Notes under the pieces: generated by a model
Databases searched by the model: none
What the model saw: the letters and a program-made list of their open reading frames with translations, nothing else
Told to the model about the DNA's origin: nothing
Made by a program: the position numbers and the translations under genes
IMG/VR virus record: IMGVR_UViG_3300034283_001460
Location: 1-64,000 of that record
Source: a virus
Length of the DNA stretch: 64,000 nucleotides
Reading direction: 5' to 3' (one strand)
Part shown: positions 54,462-63,871 of the stretch, in pieces
How the letters are laid out: the number at the start of each line of letters is the position of its first letter
How positions within the stretch are numbered: position 1 is the stretch's first letter

Positions 54462-55102
54462 GACAACTAGCTGAAGAGATAATTAGGGAGGGTATTACAA
54501 AGGTAAGCCTTGAAAGATTCGAAACAATAATTAGGCATTTTGATAAAATTAATGCAGTAGAAGGAGATATTATTGAATGCGGAGTATGGAAAGGTGGAAT
54601 GGGAGTCTTTCTTTCAAAAATATTCGAAAACAGAACTATCTGGCTTGCCGACAGCTACCAAGGGTTTGAAAACCAAAAAACCAGTACCTACTTTTTTAAA
54701 GATGAAAATCACCATGAAGGACCCAGAATGGTTGCACCTCTACAAATAATTCAGGACAGCCTTAAAAAATTTGGCCTTGAAGAAGGTAATCGTATTAAGT
54801 TTTTAAAGGGGTTTGTAAAAGATACTTTGCCTGATGCAGGCATAGGTACCATTGCACTACTCAGAGTAGACGTCGATGCCTACTCGGCAACTAGAGATGT
54901 ATTGGATAACCTGTACGACAAAGTACAAAAAGGAGGTTATATTATTTTTGATGATACTAGCCTCAACGAATCTCGAGCAGCAATAAAAGACTTTATACAA
55001 GAACGAGGTATTTCTTTCACTCTACTCCACCCCGAAACTGATAAGGAAGTAAATCTAAATACAGGCTCTCTTCCTTCCGGATGTTACACAATTAAACAAT
55101 AG
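54458..55102 (+). CDS. TylF-like O-methyltransferase
   Basis: A 214-residue macrocin-O-methyltransferase-family protein. IIECGVWKGGMGVFLSKI near residue 33 (SAM motif), IWLADSYQGFENQK near 58, ALLRVDVDAYSATRDVLD near 133 and GGYIIFDDTSLNESRAAI near 158 are all TylF signatures with the metal-binding Asp residues. Likely methylates a sugar hydroxyl made by the island. Confidence 0.86.
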   Translation: MRQLAEEIIREGITKVSLERFETIIRHFDKINAVEGDIIECGVWKGGMGVFLSKIFENRTIWLADSYQGFENQKTSTYFFKDENHHEGPRMVAPLQIIQDSLKKFGLEEGNRIKFLKGFVKDTLPDAGIGTIALLRVDVDAYSATRDVLDNLYDKVQKGGYIIFDDTSLNESRAAIKDFIQERGISFTLLHPETDKEVNLNTGSLPSGCYTIKQ

Positions 55103-55103
55103 T

Positions 55104-55841
55104 ATGAAAACACTAGCAGTTATTTACAACCACAATCTTCCTGATCTAACCGATCAGCTTTTTGAATCTCTAGAAGCACATAGAGATGATTCTTATGACC
55201 TAATCATTATAGATAACGGTTCTACACCGGAAGGTAAAAGCAAATACACTACTCACGAGACAGGACAGAATGTTTACTTTGGGGGAGCTTTAAACCTTGC
55301 TATGCAATTGTTTTTAGAGAATAAAGAATACGACAGTCTGCTTTCTCTCAATAACGATTTAATTCTACATGGAGGTAACTTTGTTAAATCTCTTCGCAAA
55401 GCTATGTTCGAAAAAGATTACAAAATTGTTTCTCCTTGTGTACTACAGCCTCAAAAGAACCAGTGCAAATGGAAGTATGTTCATTGCTGGTCTGCTACCG
55501 AAGTACGTGATGTTAAGTGGGTAGACTTTCAAGCACCTTTAATGCATAGAGACTTAGTTGAGAAGATTAGTCAGTTTTCTAATCAGCTGATCTACGGCTG
55601 GGGACAGGATGTATACTCAGGTATTGTTTGTGAACAGAACAACTGGAAAGTTGGAGTAGTTGACTGGTGTCCAGTCATACATTACTCAGCTCAGACCTAC
55701 AAGCAGGAAAAAAGTAACTTATCTCTAAATGAATACTGTATGAATGCAGAAGGAAATATGTTTAAGTTCTTTGAAAATAACGATTTAGTTCGTATATTCA
55801 ATGAATACAGAACTCTCTCTGCAAATTATACCTATGCGTAA
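55104..55841 (+). CDS. GT2-like glycosyltransferase
   Basis: A 245-residue GT-A enzyme. LIIIDNGSTPEGKS near 34, YFGGALNLAMQLF near 58 and LLSLNNDLILHGGN near 78 (NND at the D-x-D position) match rhamnosyl/galactosyl-transferase-type family 2 proteins; GWGQDVYSGIV near 168 is the catalytic block. Overlaps the next gene by 8 bases. Confidence 0.82.
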   Translation: MKTLAVIYNHNLPDLTDQLFESLEAHRDDSYDLIIIDNGSTPEGKSKYTTHETGQNVYFGGALNLAMQLFLENKEYDSLLSLNNDLILHGGNFVKSLRKAMFEKDYKIVSPCVLQPQKNQCKWKYVHCWSATEVRDVKWVDFQAPLMHRDLVEKISQFSNQLIYGWGQDVYSGIVCEQNNWKVGVVDWCPVIHYSAQTYKQEKSNLSLNEYCMNAEGNMFKFFENNDLVRIFNEYRTLSANYTYA

Positions 55842-56571
55842 CGTTGTCTTCATCACGAATCTAGCCACAAACTACGATACTGTTAACTATTCTCAGTTCT
55901 GCTTAAACACCTGGCAGCACTGGTGCAAGCGACACGATGTAGAACTCATCGTATTAGATCAACCTCTAGTAGATCCTACTGAGATGAAAGCTACCTGGCA
56001 GAGGTGGTACGTCTTAGATATACTAGAGACAAATAATATTGAGTACGATCAGGTAGCACTGGTGGATATCGATACGATGATTCACTGGGATGCTCCTAAC
56101 TTCTTTAATGAGACTAAGCATAATCTAGCAGCTTGTGTGGATAATGACAACGTAGGATGGGTATGGCAGAGCTTGAAAGGCTACCAGCACCTCTTCCCAG
56201 AAGTCAAATTGGATTGGGTTGATTACTACAATTGCGGATTCGTAGTAATAAACAAGCAGCATAGAGATCTTTGTACTGCTATTACTGACTTCTGGCATAA
56301 AAACTCAGAAACTCTAGTATACTTACAGACAACTCTGCGCAAAGGAACAGATCAAACTCCTGTTAATTACCTCACCCGGCAGTCAGAGTACGATGTAACA
56401 CTATTGAGTAAGAGATGGAATCTAACTCACCTTAACCGGAAAGAACTGCTCAATGATTTTATGTTCGTTGACTGCGGATATGTATGGCATTTTAATGGGT
56501 TTGACAAAGAACATCGCCTAAGCTTTATGAGTCAGACCTGGGATAAATACAAGTCAAACTATGGGAACTAA
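55834..56571 (+). CDS. putative glycosyltransferase (GT8/nucleotide-sugar type)
   Basis: About 245 residues from ATG 55834 (MRNVVFITNLATN); an upstream in-frame ATG at 55801 lies inside the previous gene. VALVDIDTMIHW near residue 75 is a D-x-D metal site, YNCGFVVIN near 132 and CGYVWHFNGFDK near 220 supply the acceptor side. The layout fits GT8-like or hexosyltransferase proteins. Confidence 0.68.
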   Translation: MRNVVFITNLATNYDTVNYSQFCLNTWQHWCKRHDVELIVLDQPLVDPTEMKATWQRWYVLDILETNNIEYDQVALVDIDTMIHWDAPNFFNETKHNLAACVDNDNVGWVWQSLKGYQHLFPEVKLDWVDYYNCGFVVINKQHRDLCTAITDFWHKNSETLVYLQTTLRKGTDQTPVNYLTRQSEYDVTLLSKRWNLTHLNRKELLNDFMFVDCGYVWHFNGFDKEHRLSFMSQTWDKYKSNYGN

Positions 56572-57508
56572 ATTTGCTATTGGATGTCTCGTACAATGGT
56601 ACGAAGTACATATGGTAGAAGAATACTTCAGCACTCTACGCAAATCTATCGATAGCTACTTAGGAGAAGTTTTAGTAGATATTCTAGTATGCGCCAGTCA
56701 AGAACTAGAAGTAGCCCAGCAAGGAAAGTTAGATTATTGCTTAGATACGATTAAAGACCTTGCTAGGAAGTATAACTTTAGCAGCAACGTAACACCTGAC
56801 TTAGTTACTATCGCTCAGTACAGACGAGACTTCAACAACAACTACTGTAACCTAGTTGATATACTTGTATGGGGGGAATCTGATATGTTAGTCCCGCAAC
56901 AAGCCTTTACGGTATTAGATTACCTACATCAGTCTGTCCCTGATACCCCTAAGTACATTACAACATTTGCTATTTGTAAGATGTGGGATAAGAGCTGGGA
57001 ACCTCTAGAACACCCAGAGTTTACAGACAAGCCTTTTATCGAAGGAGATAGTGAGAACTGGTGGAATATTCCCTACACGATGACCGAGCAGGAAATGAAT
57101 AAGTTTAACAATATTGAAGACTTACAGGTAACTTCCATAACCCCTCATAAATTTAATGGATGTGGATTAGCAATATCCTCAGAAATTATTAAAGCAGGAG
57201 TTAATATACCCTCTTCTGTCTTCTTTATTCACGAAGATACAGCTTTCATGCATGTGCTTAGTCGGCTGCTTCCTGCAATTCCGCAGTACCATTTTAAGAA
57301 CTTGCTTGTAGTCCATAATAGAAAGCATCCTAGTAAGAGAAATTACATTGCAGGTGAGCAAGTTTTTGAAGCAAAGGACATAGATAGTAAAAGAAAATCC
57401 CACAACTGGTACAAGTTAGCTAACGAATACTGTAGAAGTAATTCAAACAATTTATTTAATCCTAATTATAAATCCTACACCTGGAAAGACGTTTTTAAAA
57501 ATGCTTAG
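56561..57508 (+). CDS. hypothetical glycan-island protein, 315 aa
   Basis: Starts MGTKFAIGCLVQWYEVHMVE, like a GT-A transferase, and continues LVDILVWGESDMLVPQQAF near 105 with an ESD metal-like triad. HEDTAFMHVLSRLLP near 225 resembles an ED catalytic block. Family uncertain; the 10-base and 8-base overlaps place it in the same operon. Confidence 0.58.
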   Translation: MGTKFAIGCLVQWYEVHMVEEYFSTLRKSIDSYLGEVLVDILVCASQELEVAQQGKLDYCLDTIKDLARKYNFSSNVTPDLVTIAQYRRDFNNNYCNLVDILVWGESDMLVPQQAFTVLDYLHQSVPDTPKYITTFAICKMWDKSWEPLEHPEFTDKPFIEGDSENWWNIPYTMTEQEMNKFNNIEDLQVTSITPHKFNGCGLAISSEIIKAGVNIPSSVFFIHEDTAFMHVLSRLLPAIPQYHFKNLLVVHNRKHPSKRNYIAGEQVFEAKDIDSKRKSHNWYKLANEYCRSNSNNLFNPNYKSYTWKDVFKNA

Positions 57509-58247
57509 AATCTACTACAGAATATCAGAAACAGGTTATAACAAAGTTAAACCTTCTTTTATTAACAACGAGAACTGCTTACGAAATTTTGTGAAACATT
57601 TCGATCCTAGTACCATAACAGTAATAGCTGACAATATAGGAGAGGAAACTTTTGCAATGATCTCCAAGTATGTACCGGTTGAGAATATACAGAAGCACTC
57701 TGTAGGTAACGGAGCAGGTACTTTTAATTTAGCGTTAGATCAAGCTCTTAAATTAGAAGACGACACTACTGTGTATTTTGTAGAGAATGATTACCTACAC
57801 AGGGCCGGAGCAAGAAAGGTCTTAGAGGAAATATTTCTAGCAGGTGTAAACTACGTGACTCTCTACGATCATCCAGATAAGTACATACTCGCTGAACATG
57901 GAGGAAACAAGCTATGCAAAGACGGACCTGAAGTCACTCGAGTATTTGTATCTCAGCACACTCACTGGAAGGTAACTAATTCTACCACTATGACTTTTGC
58001 TACTAAGGTCAAGACCTTGAAAGCAGATGAAGATATCCTGCGCAAGTACACAAACGGAATTCACCCAGAGAGTGGAAAGGTAACGGGACATCCCTACGAC
58101 TTCTCTATGTTTTTGGAATTAAACGCTCGCAAGCGTATATTAATAAGCCCTATACCTGGGTACTCTACTCACGGAGAAACATATTTTATGTCTCCTTTAA
58201 TAAATTGGCAAAGCGAAGTTGATGATTACCACGTGCATCTCCACTAA
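57501..58247 (+). CDS. putative GT-A glycosyltransferase, 248 aa
   Basis: TITVIADNIGEETFAMI near residue 38, GNGAGTFNLALDQAL near 69 and VYFVENDYLHRAGA near 91 (END at the metal position) give a family 2-like core. SQHTHWKVTNSTTMTFA near 150 is a conserved acceptor region in related proteins. Overlaps the next gene by about 26 bases. Confidence 0.65.
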   Translation: MLRIYYRISETGYNKVKPSFINNENCLRNFVKHFDPSTITVIADNIGEETFAMISKYVPVENIQKHSVGNGAGTFNLALDQALKLEDDTTVYFVENDYLHRAGARKVLEEIFLAGVNYVTLYDHPDKYILAEHGGNKLCKDGPEVTRVFVSQHTHWKVTNSTTMTFATKVKTLKADEDILRKYTNGIHPESGKVTGHPYDFSMFLELNARKRILISPIPGYSTHGETYFMSPLINWQSEVDDYHVHLH

Positions 58248-59127
58248 TAATAACTTAAACTACCTTAAGCTAGCTATTGCTTCTGTAAGGAAGAATGCAT
58301 ACTATAAGGGCCAACCTATTATTGTGCATGCTGAAAACTGCACTGACGGAACGGATGAATGGCTGCAAGCAGAGGCTTTAAGCTTAGGAGTAGAGTATTA
58401 TATTGATCATAATACTAAACCTAAAGGTATTGGAGGGGGAATGAACTTCTGCGTCGATAAAGCTCAGTCAGAGTTTGTTAACATTATTCATTCTGATATG
58501 TGGATAGGCCCTAACCAGGACTTAGAACTGCTTAAGCTATTTGAAAATACTAAGAGTAAATTAATTGCTTCTTCGTTTAGAATACAACCTAAAATCTTCC
58601 CAACCGATCCAGACTATAGACCGGGAACAGTATTCTTCCCACCTGAGGCATTTGGGGAGTTTCACTACAATTTTAACTCTGAATTATTTGACCAATTTGC
58701 CTCAGAGTTTTCTGAATTAAACAAAGAAGCTGTAGTACGCAAAGGAGGTGGAGCAGGGTTTTTCTGTCGCAAAAAAGACTTTGTTAATATTGGTGGAAAC
58801 GATCCTATCTTCTCTCCGTCAAGTTGGGAGGATATGGATCTGTTTATCAGAATGCAGGTTGAAGGGTATGAGTTTAAAATGGTTGCTACTTCAGTACTGT
58901 ACCACTTCTCTGCAAGAGGAAGTCACTTTAAAGAAGATAATTTAAAAGAAAAATCTGATAGGCAAAAATCAGCAGAGTTAGCTAATGTTGCTAAGTTTGG
59001 GAACAAGTGGGGACAGCTACCCGAGCATGATGAGCATACTTTTGTGAAACCTATTTATAATAGTGGAGTGAATTCGGTTATGTCTTTTGAAGAAAACTTA
59101 AAATATTTTGAAGGTTATGGAAAGTGA
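58222..59127 (+). CDS. GT2-like glycosyltransferase
   Basis: Starts MITTCISTNNNLNYLKLAI, preferred over the preceding in-frame codon. HAENCTDGTDEWLQ near 33, VNIIHSDMWIGPNQD near 86 (HSDMW metal site) and SWEDMDLFIRMQVEGYEF near 200 are clear family 2 blocks. About 301 residues. Shares its HSDMW/WEDMDLF arrangement with the larger enzyme at 62525. Confidence 0.84.
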   Translation: MITTCISTNNNLNYLKLAIASVRKNAYYKGQPIIVHAENCTDGTDEWLQAEALSLGVEYYIDHNTKPKGIGGGMNFCVDKAQSEFVNIIHSDMWIGPNQDLELLKLFENTKSKLIASSFRIQPKIFPTDPDYRPGTVFFPPEAFGEFHYNFNSELFDQFASEFSELNKEAVVRKGGGAGFFCRKKDFVNIGGNDPIFSPSSWEDMDLFIRMQVEGYEFKMVATSVLYHFSARGSHFKEDNLKEKSDRQKSAELANVAKFGNKWGQLPEHDEHTFVKPIYNSGVNSVMSFEENLKYFEGYGK

Positions 59128-60046
59128 AAAGATTTTTATCACTGGCGGAGCAGGATACCTAGGCCGGAATCTTGTTAAGAGGTATTATACTGATAATGAA
59201 ATAACAGTGTACTCTAGAGACGAGGCAAAGCACTACTATCTTAAAAAAGAGTTCCCAAACATTAATTGTGTCATAGGAGACGTTCGCAACTACGACTTGC
59301 TTAAAAGAGCTTCTGCCGGACATACTATTGGGATTTTTGCTGCATCTCTAAAACAGATTGAAGCTGTAGATCAGAATGTAGAAGAAGGAGTACGAGTGAT
59401 TGTAGATGGAGCTATTAATTCTAGAAGAGTAGCAGAAGAGAATAACTTTAAAGCAGCTTGCTTTATCTCCTCAGATAAATCTAGAGCAGCTACAACCCTA
59501 TACGGTGCTATGAAGTTTGTAGCAGGAGAAGCTTTTATCGTAAATGCTGAAAAGTCTAACGTTAAGCTTTCCACTGCTATCTACGGTAACGTACTGAACT
59601 CAACCGGTTCAATTATCCCTTTGATGTGGGATGCAATCAGAAAAGGTTATAAACTTACTCTATACTCTCCTGAGATGACTCGTTTTATGATCGATATCGA
59701 GCAAGCTATTGACCTTATTGAGGCAGGTCTACAAGAAACTGGGTACAATGTCATACCTAATTTAAACGCTTTTAAGGTAAGAGATCTGTTTGAAATTTAT
59801 GCTGAAAAGTTTGGATTAGAATATAAACTCGGCACACCACGCATCTCTGAAAAGTTGCATGAAATGATGGTTTCAAAGGAGGAGAGGCCAAGAACATTTT
59901 TTAATGTAGGTAATAACACCTACTACATGCATTACAAAGATATCTCAGATAGGGAAGTAAGCTGGGAAGAATTTACAAGCGATCAAGTGGTAGTAAGTAA
60001 GCAGGAACTTGAAGATATTTTGCAACATAATAATTACTTCCAATGA
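59117..60046 (+). CDS. CapD/FlaA1-like sugar-nucleotide dehydratase or epimerase
   Basis: An extended SDR protein of about 309 residues from ATG 59117. IFITGGAGYLGRNLVKRY is the NAD site, CVIGDVRNYDLLKRA near 55, ACFISSDKSRAATTLYGAMK near 110 with Y-x3-K, and GNVLNSTGSIIPLM near 150. The SSDKA-like segment is typical of the UDP-GlcNAc 4,6-dehydratase (CapD/PseB) group. Substrate inferred only. Confidence 0.82.
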   Translation: MESEKIFITGGAGYLGRNLVKRYYTDNEITVYSRDEAKHYYLKKEFPNINCVIGDVRNYDLLKRASAGHTIGIFAASLKQIEAVDQNVEEGVRVIVDGAINSRRVAEENNFKAACFISSDKSRAATTLYGAMKFVAGEAFIVNAEKSNVKLSTAIYGNVLNSTGSIIPLMWDAIRKGYKLTLYSPEMTRFMIDIEQAIDLIEAGLQETGYNVIPNLNAFKVRDLFEIYAEKFGLEYKLGTPRISEKLHEMMVSKEERPRTFFNVGNNTYYMHYKDISDREVSWEEFTSDQVVVSKQELEDILQHNNYFQ

Positions 60047-60762
60047 ACGTTCTAATACTAGGGCACAAAGGGATGCTCGGACACATGGTTTGCGAGTACC
60101 TTTCTGATAACGGGATCACAGTCACTGTTACCCCCTTCCGTTACTTAACTCCTGATTTTGCCGATGCAGTAACTTCTTTTAAAGGAGAATATATTATTAA
60201 CTGTATTGGAGCTATCCCTCAACGGACTAAAGACTTTTCTATTAACGAAACTTTACCGCACTGGCTAGATACTTTAGCAAACACTAAAGTTATCCATCCA
60301 GGAACAGATTGTGAAATGGATAGCGATGAATATGGAGTTTCTAAAAGAGTAGCTAGAGATTTTCTTATATTGAAAGGAACAAGGACTAAGATACTTAAGA
60401 CGTCAATAATTGGTCCTGAGCTAGATTCTAAAGTAAGCTTATTGGGATGGTTTTTAAATAGCGAAGGAAGTGTTACCGGCTACAGCAAAGCGATGTGGAG
60501 CGGTATTACAACTTTAGAATGGGCTAAACAGTGTTATAGTTTAATGCAAGATTGGGATAGTTACGGGGTAGAAAATATTATTCAAAGTACTTGCCTATCT
60601 AAATTTAATTTACTATCTTTAATAAAAGAAGTGTTTAATAAGGATATTGAAATCATACCAAACCCTTTAGTAGAAGTAAATAAATGCCTTGTAGGAGGAA
60701 TAGAAACGAAATCAATTAAAGAGCAGCTCATCGAGTTAAAAGAGTACTACTATGATAATTGA
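60043..60762 (+). CDS. RmlD-like sugar-nucleotide reductase
   Basis: A 239-residue reductase. VLILGHKGMLGHMVCEYL at the N terminus, YIINCIGAIPQRTKD near 48, VIHPGTDCEMDSDEYGVSKRVARD near 87 with Y-x3-K, and LKTSIIGPEL. Companion to the preceding dehydratase: together they could make a deoxy or amino sugar nucleotide. Overlaps by 4 bases upstream and 11 downstream. Confidence 0.8.
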   Translation: MNVLILGHKGMLGHMVCEYLSDNGITVTVTPFRYLTPDFADAVTSFKGEYIINCIGAIPQRTKDFSINETLPHWLDTLANTKVIHPGTDCEMDSDEYGVSKRVARDFLILKGTRTKILKTSIIGPELDSKVSLLGWFLNSEGSVTGYSKAMWSGITTLEWAKQCYSLMQDWDSYGVENIIQSTCLSKFNLLSLIKEVFNKDIEIIPNPLVEVNKCLVGGIETKSIKEQLIELKEYYYDN

Positions 60763-61684
60763 CCTAAACCCAGAGTTTGGCTACGAGCTTGTATGTGCAG
60801 CTCCTTATGCCTACTGGCTTAAAGAGCAAGGAGAGTACGTTAAGGTGATAACAAGTAAAGGAATGAAACCTTACTACTGGTTTTGTGACGAAGTAGAAGA
60901 AAAATATACTAACAGGTCTGTAGATAATTCTACTAACGGGGTACAGAATTTGCCTAACACCTGGGTACATCATAATGCTCTAGCTATTTTTGGGAAAGAC
61001 TATAGTCTACTTACTGAACAAGAGCAGCAACAAGCCAACGGATGGTTAGATTACTCTCAATGGGTAGCACCTCCTTATGCTGAGAAGTATTCTAAAAAAG
61101 GAGTACCTGCTTTAAGTAACTATGTTATTATCTCAAATAGGTTTAACTTAGAGCACGGGCAGGCACCTATCGGATACTTCGATATAGAGAGCTTGTATAC
61201 TATGTTCAACATTCTAACCGAAAAAGGTTATAACATTATCTATAAACGACCTCGTAATACAGAGTTTACTACCGATCCTAATGAACTACAGAATAGAGAT
61301 ATCGTAGCCAATGTAGAAGGTCAAGGAGTAATCACCGACTACCAGCTTACAGAGTACTTTGAGAATGTATACCTACTTGATGATATTGTTAATGAGGTAG
61401 GGGGTACATATAATGAAGCTCAGTTAGAAATATACTCTAGCGCAGAAGGATTTATATCTATGGGCGGAGGTTCAAGTATACTTTGTAGCTACTTTAATAA
61501 ACCTGTTATTATTTACGTAAATACTTCTAAAGATATTAGACCGGGCTATTTTGAAGGAGAATCCTATTTTAATAAACTATCTAAAGCAAAGGTATTACCT
61601 GTAGTTGATACTTTAGACGAAATAGTTAAAAGAGGTTATCGAGATTATTCTAGGGTATTTGAATTTATTAAAGAAATATTGTAA
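60752..61684 (+). CDS. hypothetical glycan-island protein, 310 aa
   Basis: Starts MIIDLNPEFGYELVCAAPYA. GFISMGGGSSILCSYFNKPVIIY near 230 is the donor-binding end of several GT-B-like enzymes (heptosyl or fucosyl type), preceded by LYTMFNILTEKGYNIIYKRP. Probably a transferase; exact family not recognised. Confidence 0.6.
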   Translation: MIIDLNPEFGYELVCAAPYAYWLKEQGEYVKVITSKGMKPYYWFCDEVEEKYTNRSVDNSTNGVQNLPNTWVHHNALAIFGKDYSLLTEQEQQQANGWLDYSQWVAPPYAEKYSKKGVPALSNYVIISNRFNLEHGQAPIGYFDIESLYTMFNILTEKGYNIIYKRPRNTEFTTDPNELQNRDIVANVEGQGVITDYQLTEYFENVYLLDDIVNEVGGTYNEAQLEIYSSAEGFISMGGGSSILCSYFNKPVIIYVNTSKDIRPGYFEGESYFNKLSKAKVLPVVDTLDEIVKRGYRDYSRVFEFIKEIL

Positions 61685-62535
61685 TGAAAGTTCTAGTTAC
61701 AGGCGGCGCCGGTTTTATAGGAACAAACTTAATCAAAAAGTTATTGAAAGATGGGCATGAAGTTCAATCGTTTGATAACTACTCAACTGGATTAAAATCA
61801 AACGAAGTAGAAGGATGTAAGTATTGGAGTGGTAATATTCAAACAATATCTACAATGTATAGTGTTTTTAAAGATTTTGATTTAGTATTTCACATGGCTG
61901 CAATTGCAAGAATTGGTCCATCATTTGAAAGACCTAATCAATACATTGATACAAACTTTAATGGAACCTATGAGGTTGTAAAGTTTTGTATTAAAAACAA
62001 TATACCTTTAATCTACGCAGGTTCTTCATCCAAGCACAGCGGTAAGTTCAAGAACCCTTACACTTTCTCAAAAGACTTAGGTGAAGATATTATAAAGCTA
62101 TACCAAAAGCACTATGGATTAAAAGCCTCTATTGCCCGCTTTTATAATGTTTACGGACCTCACCAGCTCACAGAAGGCGGGTATACAACTTTAATTGGAA
62201 AGTGGATTAGGAGTTGGGAGAATAAAGAAAAGTTCGTAATTTATGGGGATGGAGAACAGAGACGAGACTTTACTCACGTTGATGATATTATTAATGCCCT
62301 TATCCTTATCATGTATAAGCAGGCATATGGATACGAATTCGAACTAGGAAGAGGTAAGAACCATTCAGTTAACGAAGTGTTAAAAATGTTTAACCAGATA
62401 GCCGACTACCTTCCAGCTCAACCAGGAGAAGCTCTTATAACCTTAAACACCGATCCTACTGCAGCTGAGGTCCTGGGTTGGAACCCATCTCGTAACTTAG
62501 AAGATTATTTAAGAAAGATTTTAAATGAAAATTAG
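61684..62535 (+). CDS. NAD-dependent UDP-sugar epimerase
   Basis: A 283-residue extended SDR: VLVTGGAGFIGTNLIKKLL, FDNYSTGLKSN near 31, LVFHMAAIARIGPSFERP near 67, YAGSSSKHSGKFKNPYTFSK near 112 with Y-x3-K, and YGDGEQRRDFTHVDDI near 180, the latter diagnostic for GalE/Gne-type epimerases. The DNA here looks more AT-rich than the surrounding genes. One-base overlap upstream, 11 downstream. Confidence 0.88.
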   Translation: MKVLVTGGAGFIGTNLIKKLLKDGHEVQSFDNYSTGLKSNEVEGCKYWSGNIQTISTMYSVFKDFDLVFHMAAIARIGPSFERPNQYIDTNFNGTYEVVKFCIKNNIPLIYAGSSSKHSGKFKNPYTFSKDLGEDIIKLYQKHYGLKASIARFYNVYGPHQLTEGGYTTLIGKWIRSWENKEKFVIYGDGEQRRDFTHVDDIINALILIMYKQAYGYEFELGRGKNHSVNEVLKMFNQIADYLPAQPGEALITLNTDPTAAEVLGWNPSRNLEDYLRKILNEN

Positions 62536-63712
62536 TTTTATACAACCTAGCCGGAACAACTTAAAGTACCTTAAGTGGTCCTACCAAGCTATTAGAAAGA
62601 ATCAAGGCGATCATGAGGTAGAGATCTGTGTAGCAGATGACGCATCTACAGACGGCACCTGGGACTGGTGTATGGAAACAGAAAAGAAAGATCCTAACTT
62701 TAAATGGATTCGTAACGAGGGACCTGAAAGGTTAGGTCACACAATTTTATACGACCGTTTAATCAACGAAGTAGCAACAAAGGATATCGCTATGATCTAC
62801 CATGCCGATATGTACTTATGCCCAGGAGCACTAGATGCTATTGAACAGGAGATTAAACCTCGCACAATTGTCTCTCTTACTAGAATTGAACCCCCTCTAC
62901 ACCCAGACGGCCCAGAGAAGATTTTAAGAGACTTTGGTGTAGAGCCGGAAGAGTTTAAGGAAGAAGCTTTGCTTGCTTTTATTAATTCCCGAGTACCTAA
63001 TGATAATGTTACCGAAGGCGTGTTTGCCCCCTGGGCATTTTACCGAGAAGACTTCCAAAAGATCGGAGGACATGACCCTCTCTACGCACCTCAATCAAAA
63101 GAAGATTCAGATATCTTTAACCGGTTCCTCCTTGATGGAATAACATTTGTACAGACTTGGCACGGATGTGTTTACCACATGACCTGCAGAGGGAGTAGAC
63201 GTAATACGGCTGATAAAGCTAAGAACATCTACGAAGATAGTCCGGAGTGGCTAGCACAGAATCAAAGAAGTTCTCGAAACTTTATACGCAAATGGGGCCA
63301 CTTTGTTAAACACGATGCTTTAATGAAACCTATCGTATACCCTAAATACGATATTGGGATTAAAGTTACAGGATGTAACAGCGAGCTATTGGAGTTATTA
63401 GAGCCATGGTGTTCAACTATTCTAATCGATGATGAGATGCAAGTGCTAACCTCGCACTATTTGGATAAAGAGCAGCCCAATACCAAAATAGATCTTAGTA
63501 AGAAGGTTAAGACTACTCCTTTGGATAAACTAGAGAATGAAGTAATAATTGGAATAGATAGAGACACTTTTAAAGAAGGAGACTTTCAGATACTACAACA
63601 GCTACCTTTGATACTACAAATGAATGGAAGTCCAGGTAAGTTCATGTTAGGTACTATGACTTTAAAGATTAAAGCACTAACTGAATATCAGAACACTTTA
63701 ATCAATCTATAA
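62525..63712 (+). CDS. GT2-like glycosyltransferase with C-terminal extension
   Basis: A 395-residue GT-A enzyme. EICVADDASTDGTWDW near residue 36, AMIYHADMYLCPGALD near 88 (metal site), SKEDSDIFNRFLLDGI near 198 as catalytic block, and W.H..C.YH after it. The last ~110 residues form a separate domain of unknown role. Ends the glycan run. Confidence 0.84.
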   Translation: MKISFIQPSRNNLKYLKWSYQAIRKNQGDHEVEICVADDASTDGTWDWCMETEKKDPNFKWIRNEGPERLGHTILYDRLINEVATKDIAMIYHADMYLCPGALDAIEQEIKPRTIVSLTRIEPPLHPDGPEKILRDFGVEPEEFKEEALLAFINSRVPNDNVTEGVFAPWAFYREDFQKIGGHDPLYAPQSKEDSDIFNRFLLDGITFVQTWHGCVYHMTCRGSRRNTADKAKNIYEDSPEWLAQNQRSSRNFIRKWGHFVKHDALMKPIVYPKYDIGIKVTGCNSELLELLEPWCSTILIDDEMQVLTSHYLDKEQPNTKIDLSKKVKTTPLDKLENEVIIGIDRDTFKEGDFQILQQLPLILQMNGSPGKFMLGTMTLKIKALTEYQNTLINL

Positions 63713-63716
63713 ACAG

Positions 63717-63851
63717 ATGGGTAAGATCCATTTACAGGACTTAGATCGGCTAGAGGAAGAATCTCGTCCTTACCAGCCTATCAAGACCAATAGGAAGAAA
63801 AAAGTAAGTCCTATTTATAAAAAGGATAGCGACCAGTTGGATCGAAACTAA
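63717..63851 (+). CDS. small basic hypothetical protein, 44 aa
   Basis: MGKIHLQDLDRLEEESRPYQ followed by a Lys/Arg run. Its last codons overlap the TTG of the next promoter, as also seen at 22932-23102. Function unknown. Confidence 0.45.
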   Translation: MGKIHLQDLDRLEEESRPYQPIKTNRKKKVSPIYKKDSDQLDRN

Positions 63852-63867
63852 ATTATTCTTATATTTA
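63837..63867 (+). promoter_or_regulatory. Bacteroidota-type promoter, near-leaderless
   Basis: TTG 63837-63839, 20 bases, TATATTTA 63860-63867; ATG at 63872. Confidence 0.7.
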
Positions 63868-63871
63868 AGCT

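Noticed and set aside
44683-63712. Host chromosomal O-antigen cluster (contig chimera)
   Set aside because: Gene packing, overlaps, promoter type and strand continue unchanged from the lysis/nuclease genes, and small phage-type genes are interspersed; one element with the rest is simpler.
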